From NCBI GenBank assembly GCA_904501975.1, contig CAJGCZ010000003.1, positions 47,559 through 111,558 on the forward strand: a stretch of DNA of 64,000 nt, written 5' to 3'. This stretch comes from an uncultured Akkermansia sp. GTDB lineage: Bacteria; Verrucomicrobiota; Verrucomicrobiia; Verrucomicrobiales; Akkermansiaceae. The translations under genes and the position numbers were made by a program. The notes below the pieces were generated by a model. That model was not told where the DNA came from. It saw only the letters and a list, made by a program, of their open reading frames with translations, and ran no database searches. Each line of letters starts with the position of its first letter. Position 1 is the stretch's first letter. Positions 41,670 through 50,353 of the stretch are shown here, in pieces.

Positions 41670-44435
41670 ATGGGTAAACCGCATCGTCAGCAGAAGAACA
41701 AAAAAATCTTCCTCCACACCAAGTCGGCTAAGCAAATGCTGACCCAAGTCGGAGGGCACGTCAAGAAGAGCAAGCCGTACTACGTACTCCTTCTCACCGG
41801 CATTCTCGGGTTGAGCGGTGGTTACTTCACGGCACCACAGGTGCTTTCCTATTTTAATGAATTGTATCGCTTACGATTAAGCGGCAACGACGCTCCGCCG
41901 CCCCCAACCACCATCGTTATTGAAGAACAAGACGATGAGGGCGCTACACCTGTAACGCCACAAAAACCCGATGACACCACTGTGGCCGTAACACCGCAGC
42001 CCGACGACGAGGAAGAAATTGACGACAGCGATATCGTTGACCCCGAAAGCTTTGCTGATAGCGATGAAGAGATGGAAGACGATGACCCCAATGGCGACAT
42101 CGTAACCCCCAGCAGTATTACCAAATACCGCCGCAATCAAACGCCGGATGAAGCGGAAGCGCTCCGAAAGCCCTTCAAAGAACAAACCTATACCGGTAAA
42201 ACCTCCATCGGTAACTGGAAAAACCCGAAAGCATTAAAGCGCCGTTTGGGCAGCAAATTGCGTTCATCCCTCAAAAATACGGACCAAAAGAACGTGGAAA
42301 ACTTCTTGCTGGATCCGGAGATGCGACTTGCTATGGCACAGTGGGAGCTGCTGCACCGCTCCAACCTGGAGAACCTTGGCAAACTGATGCGCGACCGCAA
42401 CGCATGCAAGGCCCTGGAGCCCTTGCTGAACGATTTGGAATGGGTGAGCGGCTTCGTGTACGACGGCGAATTACAGAATGCAGAAATAGCCCTTGGTATG
42501 ATTGCCCACTTTGCCCAAGTGGACGAAAACATGTTCAAAGACACGGCGCAGGATGGCGAGGAAGCCAGTCCGTGGTTAAAGCGCCGAGTAGCCGGCGCCA
42601 TTGCCACCCAATTTACCCGTAATGGATGGTATGGAGAAGAGAAAGAGTTAACGAAGGAAGAGCTGGATAACATGAGAGAATTGGGCTACTTTATGCCCAC
42701 CTTGCCCGGCGACAAAAAGCGCGGTAAAAATAAGCAGGATGTGTATCGTGCAGCCCGCGAGCGCTACCTCTATTTTGCAGAAAGTATTGATAAAGGTCTA
42801 CTGCACAGCAAGTTTGCCACCCTGCCCACATGGCAGCTTCATTACGTCTGCGGGTGGAAGGGTAACAGCCCCTTCGGCACAGCCTCTACCATGCGTTGGT
42901 TGCGAGACAACTGCGCAGCCCCGGCACACGCTTACGTGGGCATGTGCCGCCAGGTCCCCTACCTTCCCACCAACGTCTACGGCGACTCTATCCACAGTGA
43001 ATGGTACTACCAGCCCTTTGATGTGCTGTACCCCGGTAACTTTGCCAAAGAAACACGCGATGTAGGTGCCGTTTGCGGTGGTTTGTCACACTTCGGTGCC
43101 TCATCAGCCTGTGCCAACGGTGTGCCTGCCATCACCATGGGCGAGCCGGGACACTGCGCCTACGCCGTTTATTTTGATGGTTCATGGCACCCGGCAAACT
43201 CTCTCAATCCGGAGGACAAGCGCAGCCCGCACTACTCCATTTGGGGCGAGTACACTTGGAAAGCTCTGCAAGCACAGGAGGATATGTACAGCCAAGGCGC
43301 CATCACACGCGACGCACAAATGGTTGTTACCTTGGCCAGTGTCATGGCAGAGTATCGTAATCCGAACAATGCACTCAAGCTGTATGAATTAGCCGTGCAA
43401 ATGCAGCCTCTGTACCGTCCGGTATGGGATATGTACCTGCAAACAGCCACGGTAACATTGGGCAGACGCCCCCGCCGCTGGCTTGGCGTAAATGAGTTTG
43501 TGTGCACCTCCATTGCCGGAGAGAACCCCAAATCCTGCGCCGATTTGCTGATTGACAAAATTTACCCCGGCATGCTCAAAGCGCTGCGCTCACCCAAGCA
43601 AAAGCTTGCAGCTTATGAAATGTACTTCAAGCAACTGAATGCTAATGAAAAAGGCCAATGGGCCTTCAACAGGTTGCTGGATATGCAATACCAATCCCTC
43701 GGCAAAGCACTAGCCTACAAAGAGGATTACATGCAAATACTCGTCAACTGTGTGGCCGAAAAACCGGAGTTCTGCCAAATGCTGGCATGGGCCATTAAAA
43801 CAGCCGCTCAGGAAAACAAAGCTATGCACCGCAAAGTGCTGGCCATGATAGATTTAGCCGTGGCTGCCAACCCGGATAATAAGCAGCTGCTCAGCTGCGG
43901 TGTCATACGCGGTGCAGAAGAAACAGGAGATATAGAACTTGCCAACAAGTGGAGCAAGGATTACTTAGGTGGAGGCGGCAGCTTGCCCGCCTTTGAACCC
44001 GTGGGCGGCAATCTTGTTTCCGCAGGTGGTTTGCTCACACTCACCTCCTATGATGACGACCAAAGTATCATTACCTCCCACGGTGCGGCCCTGACGGAAA
44101 CAGGCGGAAGCGTGATTAGCTCGCCCAGCAATGCCGAGCATGTGGTGCTGCAGCTACAGAAAAAAGTCAATATCGGTGGCATTGTGTTGGTTGCCGGAGG
44201 AGGCACCTTATCCCGCCGCGGCTACTTGGTCATTGAGTATTCCACCGATGGCAAAACGTGGAAACACTTGGCAGAGTTGACGCTGGAAGACTCCGCCAAG
44301 AACATGATGCGCCTCAACATCACCCGCAACCACCCGTCCGCTAAGTTCATTCGTATCACGGATAAGGCCATTTCCGGCGAAGCTCAAATTAACCTCAAAG
44401 CCATTCTTGTTTATGACAATAAGAAAGTTAAGTAA
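41670..44435 (+). CDS. Membrane-anchored transglutaminase-like protein with discoidin-like C-terminus (system copy 2)
   Basis: 921 residues from the ATG placed by the promoter. A basic N-terminus and one membrane helix (about 36-58) are followed by an acidic, Pro/Thr-rich linker (about 75-150). The core matches copy 1: VCGWK, NVYGDS, then VCGGLSHFGASSACANGV and GEPGHCAYAVYFDGSW. Cys469, His495 and Asn510 (HPANSL) would form a Cys-His-Asn triad of a transglutaminase/protease-like fold. A TPR-like helical region follows (about 530-750). A C-terminal beta-sandwich (about 770-915; GYLVIEYSTDGKTWKHLAEL) resembles an F5/8 type C domain. The next gene starts before this one ends (23-nt overlap). Function unknown; export and surface anchoring are inferred. 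Confidence 0.65.
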   Translation: MGKPHRQQKNKKIFLHTKSAKQMLTQVGGHVKKSKPYYVLLLTGILGLSGGYFTAPQVLSYFNELYRLRLSGNDAPPPPTTIVIEEQDDEGATPVTPQKPDDTTVAVTPQPDDEEEIDDSDIVDPESFADSDEEMEDDDPNGDIVTPSSITKYRRNQTPDEAEALRKPFKEQTYTGKTSIGNWKNPKALKRRLGSKLRSSLKNTDQKNVENFLLDPEMRLAMAQWELLHRSNLENLGKLMRDRNACKALEPLLNDLEWVSGFVYDGELQNAEIALGMIAHFAQVDENMFKDTAQDGEEASPWLKRRVAGAIATQFTRNGWYGEEKELTKEELDNMRELGYFMPTLPGDKKRGKNKQDVYRAARERYLYFAESIDKGLLHSKFATLPTWQLHYVCGWKGNSPFGTASTMRWLRDNCAAPAHAYVGMCRQVPYLPTNVYGDSIHSEWYYQPFDVLYPGNFAKETRDVGAVCGGLSHFGASSACANGVPAITMGEPGHCAYAVYFDGSWHPANSLNPEDKRSPHYSIWGEYTWKALQAQEDMYSQGAITRDAQMVVTLASVMAEYRNPNNALKLYELAVQMQPLYRPVWDMYLQTATVTLGRRPRRWLGVNEFVCTSIAGENPKSCADLLIDKIYPGMLKALRSPKQKLAAYEMYFKQLNANEKGQWAFNRLLDMQYQSLGKALAYKEDYMQILVNCVAEKPEFCQMLAWAIKTAAQENKAMHRKVLAMIDLAVAANPDNKQLLSCGVIRGAEETGDIELANKWSKDYLGGGGSLPAFEPVGGNLVSAGGLLTLTSYDDDQSIITSHGAALTETGGSVISSPSNAEHVVLQLQKKVNIGGIVLVAGGGTLSRRGYLVIEYSTDGKTWKHLAELTLEDSAKNMMRLNITRNHPSAKFIRITDKAISGEAQINLKAILVYDNKKVK

Positions 44436-45438
44436 TCTTTGCGTTATTTTAGGCGCTGCACTGCTTTCCGTCGGCAAGGCGGCAGAGCGAGCAGAAACCT
44501 TTAGCGAGGCCCTCAGCAAGGCCGGAAGCGACGGCGTGATAGCCTATTGCTACGGTCCGGATTGGAACCGACGCAGTGTTCGCTTGCTCAAAACATTCTG
44601 GAACACCCCGGAAGCAGCAGAAGCAGCCGGTAATGCCGTGATGGTTGCGGTACCCTTTTACGAGGACAGTGATTCACCCGGCGCAGAGGATGAAAGCAGA
44701 ATACGCAGCGGTATGGCAGCCCCGGAGTTTGATGTATGCCCCACGGTTGTTTTCTACGATAAAAACGGGCGCCTGTACGCCAGTCTGCAAGGTAGCGATT
44801 ACTTGGGCAACGATGAGCAATGCACATTGGGTATCGCCAATATCGGCAAAACAATTCAGGCACTGCGCAAACAACAGGAGCTCATGGCTAAAGCAGAAAC
44901 TGAGGAAGGAGCTAAAAAGGCGGATATTCTTGCTGAAGTGGCGGAGTTACCGATTCAATCTCCCCCCGGTTTGCTCGACATGATTAAAGAGGCCGACCCG
45001 AAGGATAAGGCAGGCTACGCGCGCCGCCTGGAGTTCAACGCCCGCGCTTTCATGTACAAACAATTGGACACCAAGGACGGATTTCTGCACCCGGACTTTG
45101 TGCCCAATTATAACCAAATCATGAAAGAATGCGAAGCCGTCTTCAAAGATGAAGCGCTGCGCTCGCGCGACCGCCAAGCAGTGTATAATCTATACATCGG
45201 CCAGTCTCGCCGTGAGCACATCCAATCCAACAAGCTCAAAGGGCTCATTCGCAAAGTGAATAAGTTGGATGCCAATACAGATTACGGACAACTCTCCCCC
45301 ACGCTCATGCAGCTGTGGGGCAGCCTGAAACATAAGCCCTCTCGCGACGCCCGCCGCGAGGCCCGCGAGAAAAAGCGTGCAAAGGACAAAGAAAAGCGAG
45401 CCAAGAAACGTGGTGAGCGCAATGTTGAAATTAACTGA
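44413..45438 (+). CDS. Exported thioredoxin-fold protein without CXXC (system copy 2)
   Basis: 341 residues from the ATG at 44413 (a TTG at 44407 is less likely). The signal peptide is about 1-22 (ILGAALLSVGKA). The thioredoxin-like domain has GVIAYCYGPDWNRRSVRLLK, with WNRR where WCxxC would stand, then AVMVAVPFYED and CPTVVFYDKNGRLYASLQG. Helices follow with GLLDMIKEADPKDKAGYARRL, matching copy 1, and then a very basic tail (Arg/Lys/Glu, about 305-341). It lacks the beta domain that ends copy 1. It overlaps the transglutaminase-like gene by 23 nt, so the pair should be made in a fixed ratio. Confidence 0.7.
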   Translation: MTIRKLSNLCVILGAALLSVGKAAERAETFSEALSKAGSDGVIAYCYGPDWNRRSVRLLKTFWNTPEAAEAAGNAVMVAVPFYEDSDSPGAEDESRIRSGMAAPEFDVCPTVVFYDKNGRLYASLQGSDYLGNDEQCTLGIANIGKTIQALRKQQELMAKAETEEGAKKADILAEVAELPIQSPPGLLDMIKEADPKDKAGYARRLEFNARAFMYKQLDTKDGFLHPDFVPNYNQIMKECEAVFKDEALRSRDRQAVYNLYIGQSRREHIQSNKLKGLIRKVNKLDANTDYGQLSPTLMQLWGSLKHKPSRDARREAREKKRAKDKEKRAKKRGERNVEIN

Positions 45439-45459
45439 TTTTCCCTCCTACACACCATT

Positions 45460-46041
45460 ATGGCCGGTTTAGTAATCACAGCTAATAATGAAAAGAAAGG
45501 GCTCATCCTTGAGGCGAGCTTAGGCAAAAAACTTGTCATCGGGCGCGATGCTGATTGCGATGTATCATTACCGGAGGTAGTTGGACTCTCTCGCCAGCAT
45601 TGCTGCATTACCTACACACAGGCGGGATTCACCATCTGCGATATGGGCTCTACCAACGGCACATTTGCCGACACCGTTCGTCTGACAGAGGAAACCATTA
45701 TCACAGAAGGCACTAAATACAAAATCGGGGAGGCTGAGCTGCAAGTCATCGGTCTTGCCCTGCTGCAAGCTCCTGAGCCCCAAGAGGAGCCGGAACCCAA
45801 GCCCGCAGAAGTAACAACCGTAAAGCCGCAAGCTCCGGAGAAAAAGGCAGAGCACATTCAACGCCTTCGTGAGGATGCACGCGTGCAGCAAACAGTCAGC
45901 CGATTGTCCGCCACGCTGAATCACCAACGCATCAGCGTTGTATCCGTCATTTTGGTACTCATCATTTCATTTTATATAGGCCTGGCTCTCTATAGCGCCA
46001 TGGTATTCGGTAATCCTTTACCGCTGATTTTGTGGCCTTAA
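45460..46041 (+). CDS. FHA-domain membrane protein
   Basis: 193 residues. An N-terminal FHA domain (about 1-95) carries VIGRDADCDVSLP, SRQHCCI and DMGSTNGTF, the Gly-Arg, Ser-x-x-His and Asn-Gly motifs that bind phosphothreonine. A Pro/Glu/Lys linker (about 105-135), a helical stretch and one C-terminal membrane helix (about 160-185) follow, so the FHA domain faces the cytoplasm. It starts 21 nt after copy 2 of the system and may be its third gene; copy 1 has no counterpart. Its end overlaps the convergent GH20 gene by 24 nt. Confidence 0.85.
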   Translation: MAGLVITANNEKKGLILEASLGKKLVIGRDADCDVSLPEVVGLSRQHCCITYTQAGFTICDMGSTNGTFADTVRLTEETIITEGTKYKIGEAELQVIGLALLQAPEPQEEPEPKPAEVTTVKPQAPEKKAEHIQRLREDARVQQTVSRLSATLNHQRISVVSVILVLIISFYIGLALYSAMVFGNPLPLILWP

Positions 46042-47334
46042 GCGCACATAATCACGCATAAAGGAATCAAACGGGCGGAGCGGGCTGCCCCAAGCACGCT
46101 CCGCCATTGCGGCAGCTCGGGGGAAAGCCTTGTGAAACAGCAACTCCGGAGTGTAAATGTACTCCGACCACAAATTCCCTTGCATGCCAATGACATGTGC
46201 ATTCTTGGGCGCACTGTATGAAAACACCTTTTCCACGGTAATAAGCGGAGCAGGCATGGATTGAGGCTCCGACGGACTCGTGGACTGAGGATAATCAAAA
46301 TAGAAATGCGAATTGGGGCATAAAATAGTGGGCAGCCCTAAGGCAAGCACCTCGTCCACCTTCTCACTGCGCCATAACATCACGGTTTGTCCGCGCACAC
46401 CATTGGTAGCAGCTTCATCCCATGTAATGGGCGGATATCCACGCTCATTGAGATAATCCACCAACTGTTGAAGGAACACGCGCTGTTGTTCTGCAGAAAC
46501 AAGATGCAAATCCACCTCATCGCCGCCGATATGAATCGGATTACCCTTGGGGAAGATTTCCATCAATTCATCCAGCACATGGCACACAAAGTCCATCACC
46601 GCAGGCTCCTCCACATTAAGGAAATCATAAGAGTAAGGCCAGTTACCTGTTTTATATGCAGGGTGAGCCAAATGGGGATAAGCCTCCAGCGCAGCCGCAA
46701 AGTGTCCGGGCATATCAATCTCGGGCACAATGGTAATGTGGCGTTGGCGGGCATACTCAATCAGCTCGCGCATATCCTCCTGTGTATAAAAGCCGCCGTA
46801 AAGCTCGGGGTAAGCTGTTCCCAGCCTATTGTCATGCCAATTCCAATCATTCTTCGGCAATTTTTTACGCCATGCAGCCTCTTGAGTCAGGAGAGGGTAG
46901 CGTTTCACCTCCAAACGCCAGCCTGGACCATCCGTCAGGTGCAAATGCAGGCGATTCAAGCGCAAGGCGGCCATGCGGTCTAACAGTTTCTTAATTGTCT
47001 CCTTATCAAAGAAATGGCGAGAAACATCCACATGCAAGCCACGCCATTGGTAGCGCGGATAATCCTGCACATAAAGAGACGCGGGCAAGGATTCCCCATA
47101 CGCAGCCGTCAATTGCTGCTGAGCTTGCAGTGCATAATAAAGGCCGGCCTCATCATGTGCAACCATGTTCCAGGAATCCTTATCGCCATCTTTGTTCATG
47201 GACAACGAGAAGGCGCCGGGAACCCGTGGCAAAGGCTCGTTAGTCGGCTCTAACCCCGTATACTGAGCCTTAGGAACAACAGCACCGGCTGAGCTTACCA
47301 ACAGCAGGGCCGCCAAAAGAGAAAAGAGTTTCAT
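46018..47334 (-). CDS. Secreted family 20 beta-N-acetylhexosaminidase
   Basis: 438 residues. The signal peptide is 1-18 (LLVSSAGA). The N-terminal GH20b-like domain is short; the TIM barrel runs from WRGLHVDVSRHFF, through NRLHLHLTDGPGWRLEVKRYP and VPEIDMPGHFAAALEAYP, to PIHIGGDEV with the catalytic pair Asp272-Glu273, and ends near QGNLWSEYI. It removes terminal beta-linked GlcNAc or GalNAc from glycans such as mucin by substrate-assisted catalysis. It is adjacent to maf (4-nt overlap). Confidence 0.95.
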   Translation of the reverse strand: MKLFSLLAALLLVSSAGAVVPKAQYTGLEPTNEPLPRVPGAFSLSMNKDGDKDSWNMVAHDEAGLYYALQAQQQLTAAYGESLPASLYVQDYPRYQWRGLHVDVSRHFFDKETIKKLLDRMAALRLNRLHLHLTDGPGWRLEVKRYPLLTQEAAWRKKLPKNDWNWHDNRLGTAYPELYGGFYTQEDMRELIEYARQRHITIVPEIDMPGHFAAALEAYPHLAHPAYKTGNWPYSYDFLNVEEPAVMDFVCHVLDELMEIFPKGNPIHIGGDEVDLHLVSAEQQRVFLQQLVDYLNERGYPPITWDEAATNGVRGQTVMLWRSEKVDEVLALGLPTILCPNSHFYFDYPQSTSPSEPQSMPAPLITVEKVFSYSAPKNAHVIGMQGNLWSEYIYTPELLFHKAFPRAAAMAERAWGSPLRPFDSFMRDYVRLRPQNQR

Positions 47335-47879
47335 GCTTGAAGTACCTTGACAAGATTTTTCACAGGCAGGCCAATGACGTTATCAATATCCCCCTGCACG
47401 TTTTCAATAATCAGCTCGCCGTGCTCTTGTACAGCATAGGCCCCTGCTTTATCGTACACGTTCACCTTGCTCATGTAATCAAGAATTTGAGCCTCAGTCA
47501 ACGAGCGGAAGGTAACATAGCTGGTTACAGCGAAATCGCGGCGTTCTCCGCCCGGCATAAACACAGCTACCGCTGTGCAAACAGAGTGGGTGCGCCCTTG
47601 CAGCATTGTCAGCATAGCTACGGCCTCCTCCTGATGGCGCGGCTTACCCAGCGGGGTTCCGTCGATAAACACAAGCGTATCCGCTCCTATAACGGTATCT
47701 TGCGGGTAATCCTCAGCCACAGCAGCGGCCTTGGCTACGGCATTGCGGGCGCAGAGCACCTGCGGGGCCAACGTGGCATCATGCTCCTCCTCCGTGTCTT
47801 TCACCACCACACGGAACTCCAGCCCTTCGCGAGCCATCAGCTCACGGCGGCGCGGCGATTGCGAAGCCAATATCAACAT
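47331..47879 (-). CDS. maf: Maf-like nucleotide pyrophosphatase
   Basis: 182 residues. Maf signals: LASQSPRRRELM at the N-terminus, EEEHDATLAPQVL, and VIGADTLVFIDGTPLGKP. Members hydrolyse dTTP/UTP (YhdE type) or 7-methyl-GTP (YceF type) to monophosphates and help keep non-canonical nucleotides out; the subgroup is not decided. It lies between ilvA (12 nt) and GH20 (overlapping), a metabolic mix common in compact operons. Confidence 0.95.
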   Translation of the reverse strand: MLILASQSPRRRELMAREGLEFRVVVKDTEEEHDATLAPQVLCARNAVAKAAAVAEDYPQDTVIGADTLVFIDGTPLGKPRHQEEAVAMLTMLQGRTHSVCTAVAVFMPGGERRDFAVTSYVTFRSLTEAQILDYMSKVNVYDKAGAYAVQEHGELIIENVQGDIDNVIGLPVKNLVKVLQA

Positions 47880-47891
47880 AGCGAATCCTTA

Positions 47892-49460
47892 TTAGGCTTG
47901 AGGCGAAGGCGACATAGAATCCAGCACACGGCGGCGCACATCATCCGGCATTTCGTGGATACGCTGAATGGTCGTCCCCTGCATTTGCTCAGCAAGACGG
48001 CGGCAAGTATCGCGGTCTTCCTTCGTCTGGAACTCTAAGCCCACCATAGCACGGCCTACCTGCTCACCGGAGTATTGGTAATTAAAGTAGCAAAGGTTGG
48101 CATATTTACCCATCACCGTCATGAACTCCTGGAAGGCGCCGGGACGCTCGGGGAACTCAATCACAAAGAAGGCAGGATGGCTAATGTGCACTCGGTCATA
48201 GGAAATCATGCGGAAGCGAACATCGTCATCATTCGTTACATCCTGCGCCTCTAAGCCTCGCTCCGCTAAGCGGATGCGGATTTGTTCAAACTGTTCATCC
48301 GTGCCCAATACACCGAAAACGGGGTACTGAATTCCACCGCAAATGCGGCCATACTGCACATCCGTCAGTTGCACGCCGGCAGGTATGTGAGCCAAGTACT
48401 TCAAAATCTGGCCACGTTTGGTTTCCATGGGGATACGCAGATAACGCAAGCTACGATTTGTCTCGCGCACACCACCGCGTGCTGCAACAACACCCAGCTG
48501 CGAGAAATCCATGTTACCACCGGAGAGCACGACCAAGCACTTTTCACCGGGGGCAATTCTTCCGGCATCCCAATCCTGCAACAAAGCGGCCAAGCCCATA
48601 GCTCCGGAGGGTTCCGGCACCACACGCAGACTGTTCCAAAGAGCACGGATGGCTTGGCACACCTCGTCGTTGGTCACGGTGACAAAGCCATCTAAAAGCT
48701 CACGGCAAAGCTCAAAGGTGTTTTCACCGGCTTTGCGCACAGCGGTACCATCGCAGAACACGTCGACATAAGCCAACTCGCGGCGCTCACCGCTCTCTAC
48801 AGCCAATTTCATGGAGGCTTGGTCAACACCTTCTACACCGATGCACTTGCAATTCGGCCAAAACTTCTTAAACCAGCAGGCGCAACCGGAGGCGAGACCA
48901 CCACCGCCGATTTGAAGATACACGCGGTCAAAGGGGCCATTGCCACTCATCACCACCTCGTCGGCCAATGTACCCTGACCGCCCATCGTGGCAAGGTCAT
49001 CATAAGGATGAACGAAGGTCAACTGATGAGCATCTGCAAATTCGTGAGCGGCAGCAGAAGCAGCATCGTAGGAATCACCGGTGAGCACAATCTCCACGTT
49101 CGCACCACCATGCATGCGCACCGAGTTCTGTTTTACCGCAGGAGTAGAGCGAGGCATAAAGATGTGAGCTTTGCACCCCAAACGAGCTGCAGCCAATGCA
49201 ACACCTTGGCCGTGATTACCGGCACTGGCGGCCACAACACCACCGGCTCGTTGCTCGGGACTCAGCTTAGCCATGCAGTTATAAGCACCGCGCCACTTGT
49301 AAGCCTTAATAGGGCCAAGATCCTCTCGTTTAGCGAATACCACAGCATCTATACCGGGGAGGTTCAACTTATTGAGCGGGGTGGGCTCACCTACTGCGTA
49401 GACGCGCTGGCGCGCCTGCAATATCTCTTCAAACAGCTGGTCCTTCATGGTGCTCATCAT
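47892..49460 (-). CDS. ilvA: Threonine ammonia-lyase, biosynthetic
   Basis: 522 residues, the long regulated form. The PLP lysine is in IKAYKWRGAYN near residue 55, with ASAGNHGQGVALAA and IGGGGLASG for phosphate binding. Residues ~330-520 form the C-terminal ACT-like regulatory region (LRYLRIPMETKRGQILKYL; VEFPERPGAFQEFM), which binds isoleucine and valine in relatives. It makes 2-oxobutanoate from threonine, the first step of isoleucine synthesis. The ATG at 49460 or 49457 lies ~11 nt after the promoter -10. Confidence 0.95.
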   Translation of the reverse strand: MMSTMKDQLFEEILQARQRVYAVGEPTPLNKLNLPGIDAVVFAKREDLGPIKAYKWRGAYNCMAKLSPEQRAGGVVAASAGNHGQGVALAAARLGCKAHIFMPRSTPAVKQNSVRMHGGANVEIVLTGDSYDAASAAAHEFADAHQLTFVHPYDDLATMGGQGTLADEVVMSGNGPFDRVYLQIGGGGLASGCACWFKKFWPNCKCIGVEGVDQASMKLAVESGERRELAYVDVFCDGTAVRKAGENTFELCRELLDGFVTVTNDEVCQAIRALWNSLRVVPEPSGAMGLAALLQDWDAGRIAPGEKCLVVLSGGNMDFSQLGVVAARGGVRETNRSLRYLRIPMETKRGQILKYLAHIPAGVQLTDVQYGRICGGIQYPVFGVLGTDEQFEQIRIRLAERGLEAQDVTNDDDVRFRMISYDRVHISHPAFFVIEFPERPGAFQEFMTVMGKYANLCYFNYQYSGEQVGRAMVGLEFQTKEDRDTCRRLAEQMQGTTIQRIHEMPDDVRRRVLDSMSPSPQA

Positions 49461-49471
49461 TGTTGGCGCTT

Positions 49472-49500
49472 ATCTTACCTGCCTCTTTATTCATTTGCAA
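49472..49500 (-). promoter_or_regulatory. Sigma-70 promoter of ilvA
   Basis: On the minus strand: TTGCAA (49500-49495), a 17-nt spacer, and TAAGAT (49477-49472). 11 nt separate it from the ATG at 49460. Confidence 0.6.
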
Positions 49501-49557
49501 GCGCAGATTACGACACGCCGCTTAATTTTTTAGCCATTATGCTGACAAGTTACTGTC

Positions 49558-49585
49558 TTGCAAAAGTACTCGGAGCTGCTAGACT
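49558..49585 (+). promoter_or_regulatory. Sigma-70 promoter of the YkuD-like gene
   Basis: TTGCAA (49558-49563), a 16-nt spacer, and TAGACT (49580-49585). The ATG at 49595 is 9 nt downstream. A GTG at 49586 directly abuts the -10 and is unlikely to be the start. Confidence 0.6.
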
Positions 49586-49594
49586 GTGAGCAAG

Positions 49595-50341
49595 ATGCAC
49601 AGACTCCTCCTCTTTTTACTCACCCTTTGCTTTCTGTTGAATGCAGCAAATGCAACCGTACCAAAAGATTGCACACAAGCCATTCTCGGCATTGCTGACG
49701 GATGGAACAGTTCTCACGTCACCCTCTCCGTTGTCGAAAAAAATGCACATGGGCAATGGGTGCGTGTACTGGGACCCTACCGTGGCAGACTCGGTGCCAA
49801 AGGCCTCGTTTGGGGTCTGGGCTTACACCAAAATGCCCGCGGTGCCACCTTAAAGAAAGAAGGAGACGGGCGCTCCCCTGCCGGAATCTTTGCCCTCGGT
49901 GGCCTGTGGGTTACACACAAAAACCCCGTCAAACACCATAGTAGCATTCCGTATGTCAAAGTAGGCCCTAATGATTTGTGGGTAACAAATACCAAGGATG
50001 CGCGCTATTATAATCGCCACGTACGCCTCGACCACCCGGCGCGCTCCGCATGGGAGTTGAAAGAGCAAATGAGGCAAACGGACTACCCGCACAGCATCAA
50101 AATGCTCATTTGCCACAACACACACGAGCGCAAGGGCGGCGTTGTAGTAGGCGGCGGCGCAGCCATTTTCTTCCACATCTGGCGCAATAACGGCAACTCT
50201 GCCACTGCCGGCTGCACCTCAATGCAAGAGGAGCACCTGCGCAACATCATTGCACGCATCAATCCTGCGAAAAAACCGGTGTACATTCTCATGCCGAAAG
50301 CGGAGTATGCACGCTTGCGCCAAAGCTGGCGTTTACCGTAA
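49595..50341 (+). CDS. Exported L,D-transpeptidase-like (YkuD) protein
   Basis: 248 residues from the ATG at 49595. The signal peptide is residues 1-20 (CFLLNAANA). The C-terminal half has the YkuD active-site pattern: HIWRNNGNSATAGCTSM, with His194 and catalytic Cys207 in HX5G...GC spacing, and the conserved GDGRSPAGIFALG near 90-102. YkuD enzymes cross-link peptidoglycan through diaminopimelate or attach lipoproteins. The subgroup is the short YafK/Ldt-like type without LysM or SPOR domains, so a non-transpeptidase role is possible. Confidence 0.85.
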   Translation: MHRLLLFLLTLCFLLNAANATVPKDCTQAILGIADGWNSSHVTLSVVEKNAHGQWVRVLGPYRGRLGAKGLVWGLGLHQNARGATLKKEGDGRSPAGIFALGGLWVTHKNPVKHHSSIPYVKVGPNDLWVTNTKDARYYNRHVRLDHPARSAWELKEQMRQTDYPHSIKMLICHNTHERKGGVVVGGGAAIFFHIWRNNGNSATAGCTSMQEEHLRNIIARINPAKKPVYILMPKAEYARLRQSWRLP

Positions 50342-50353
50342 AGCGGGTTCATT

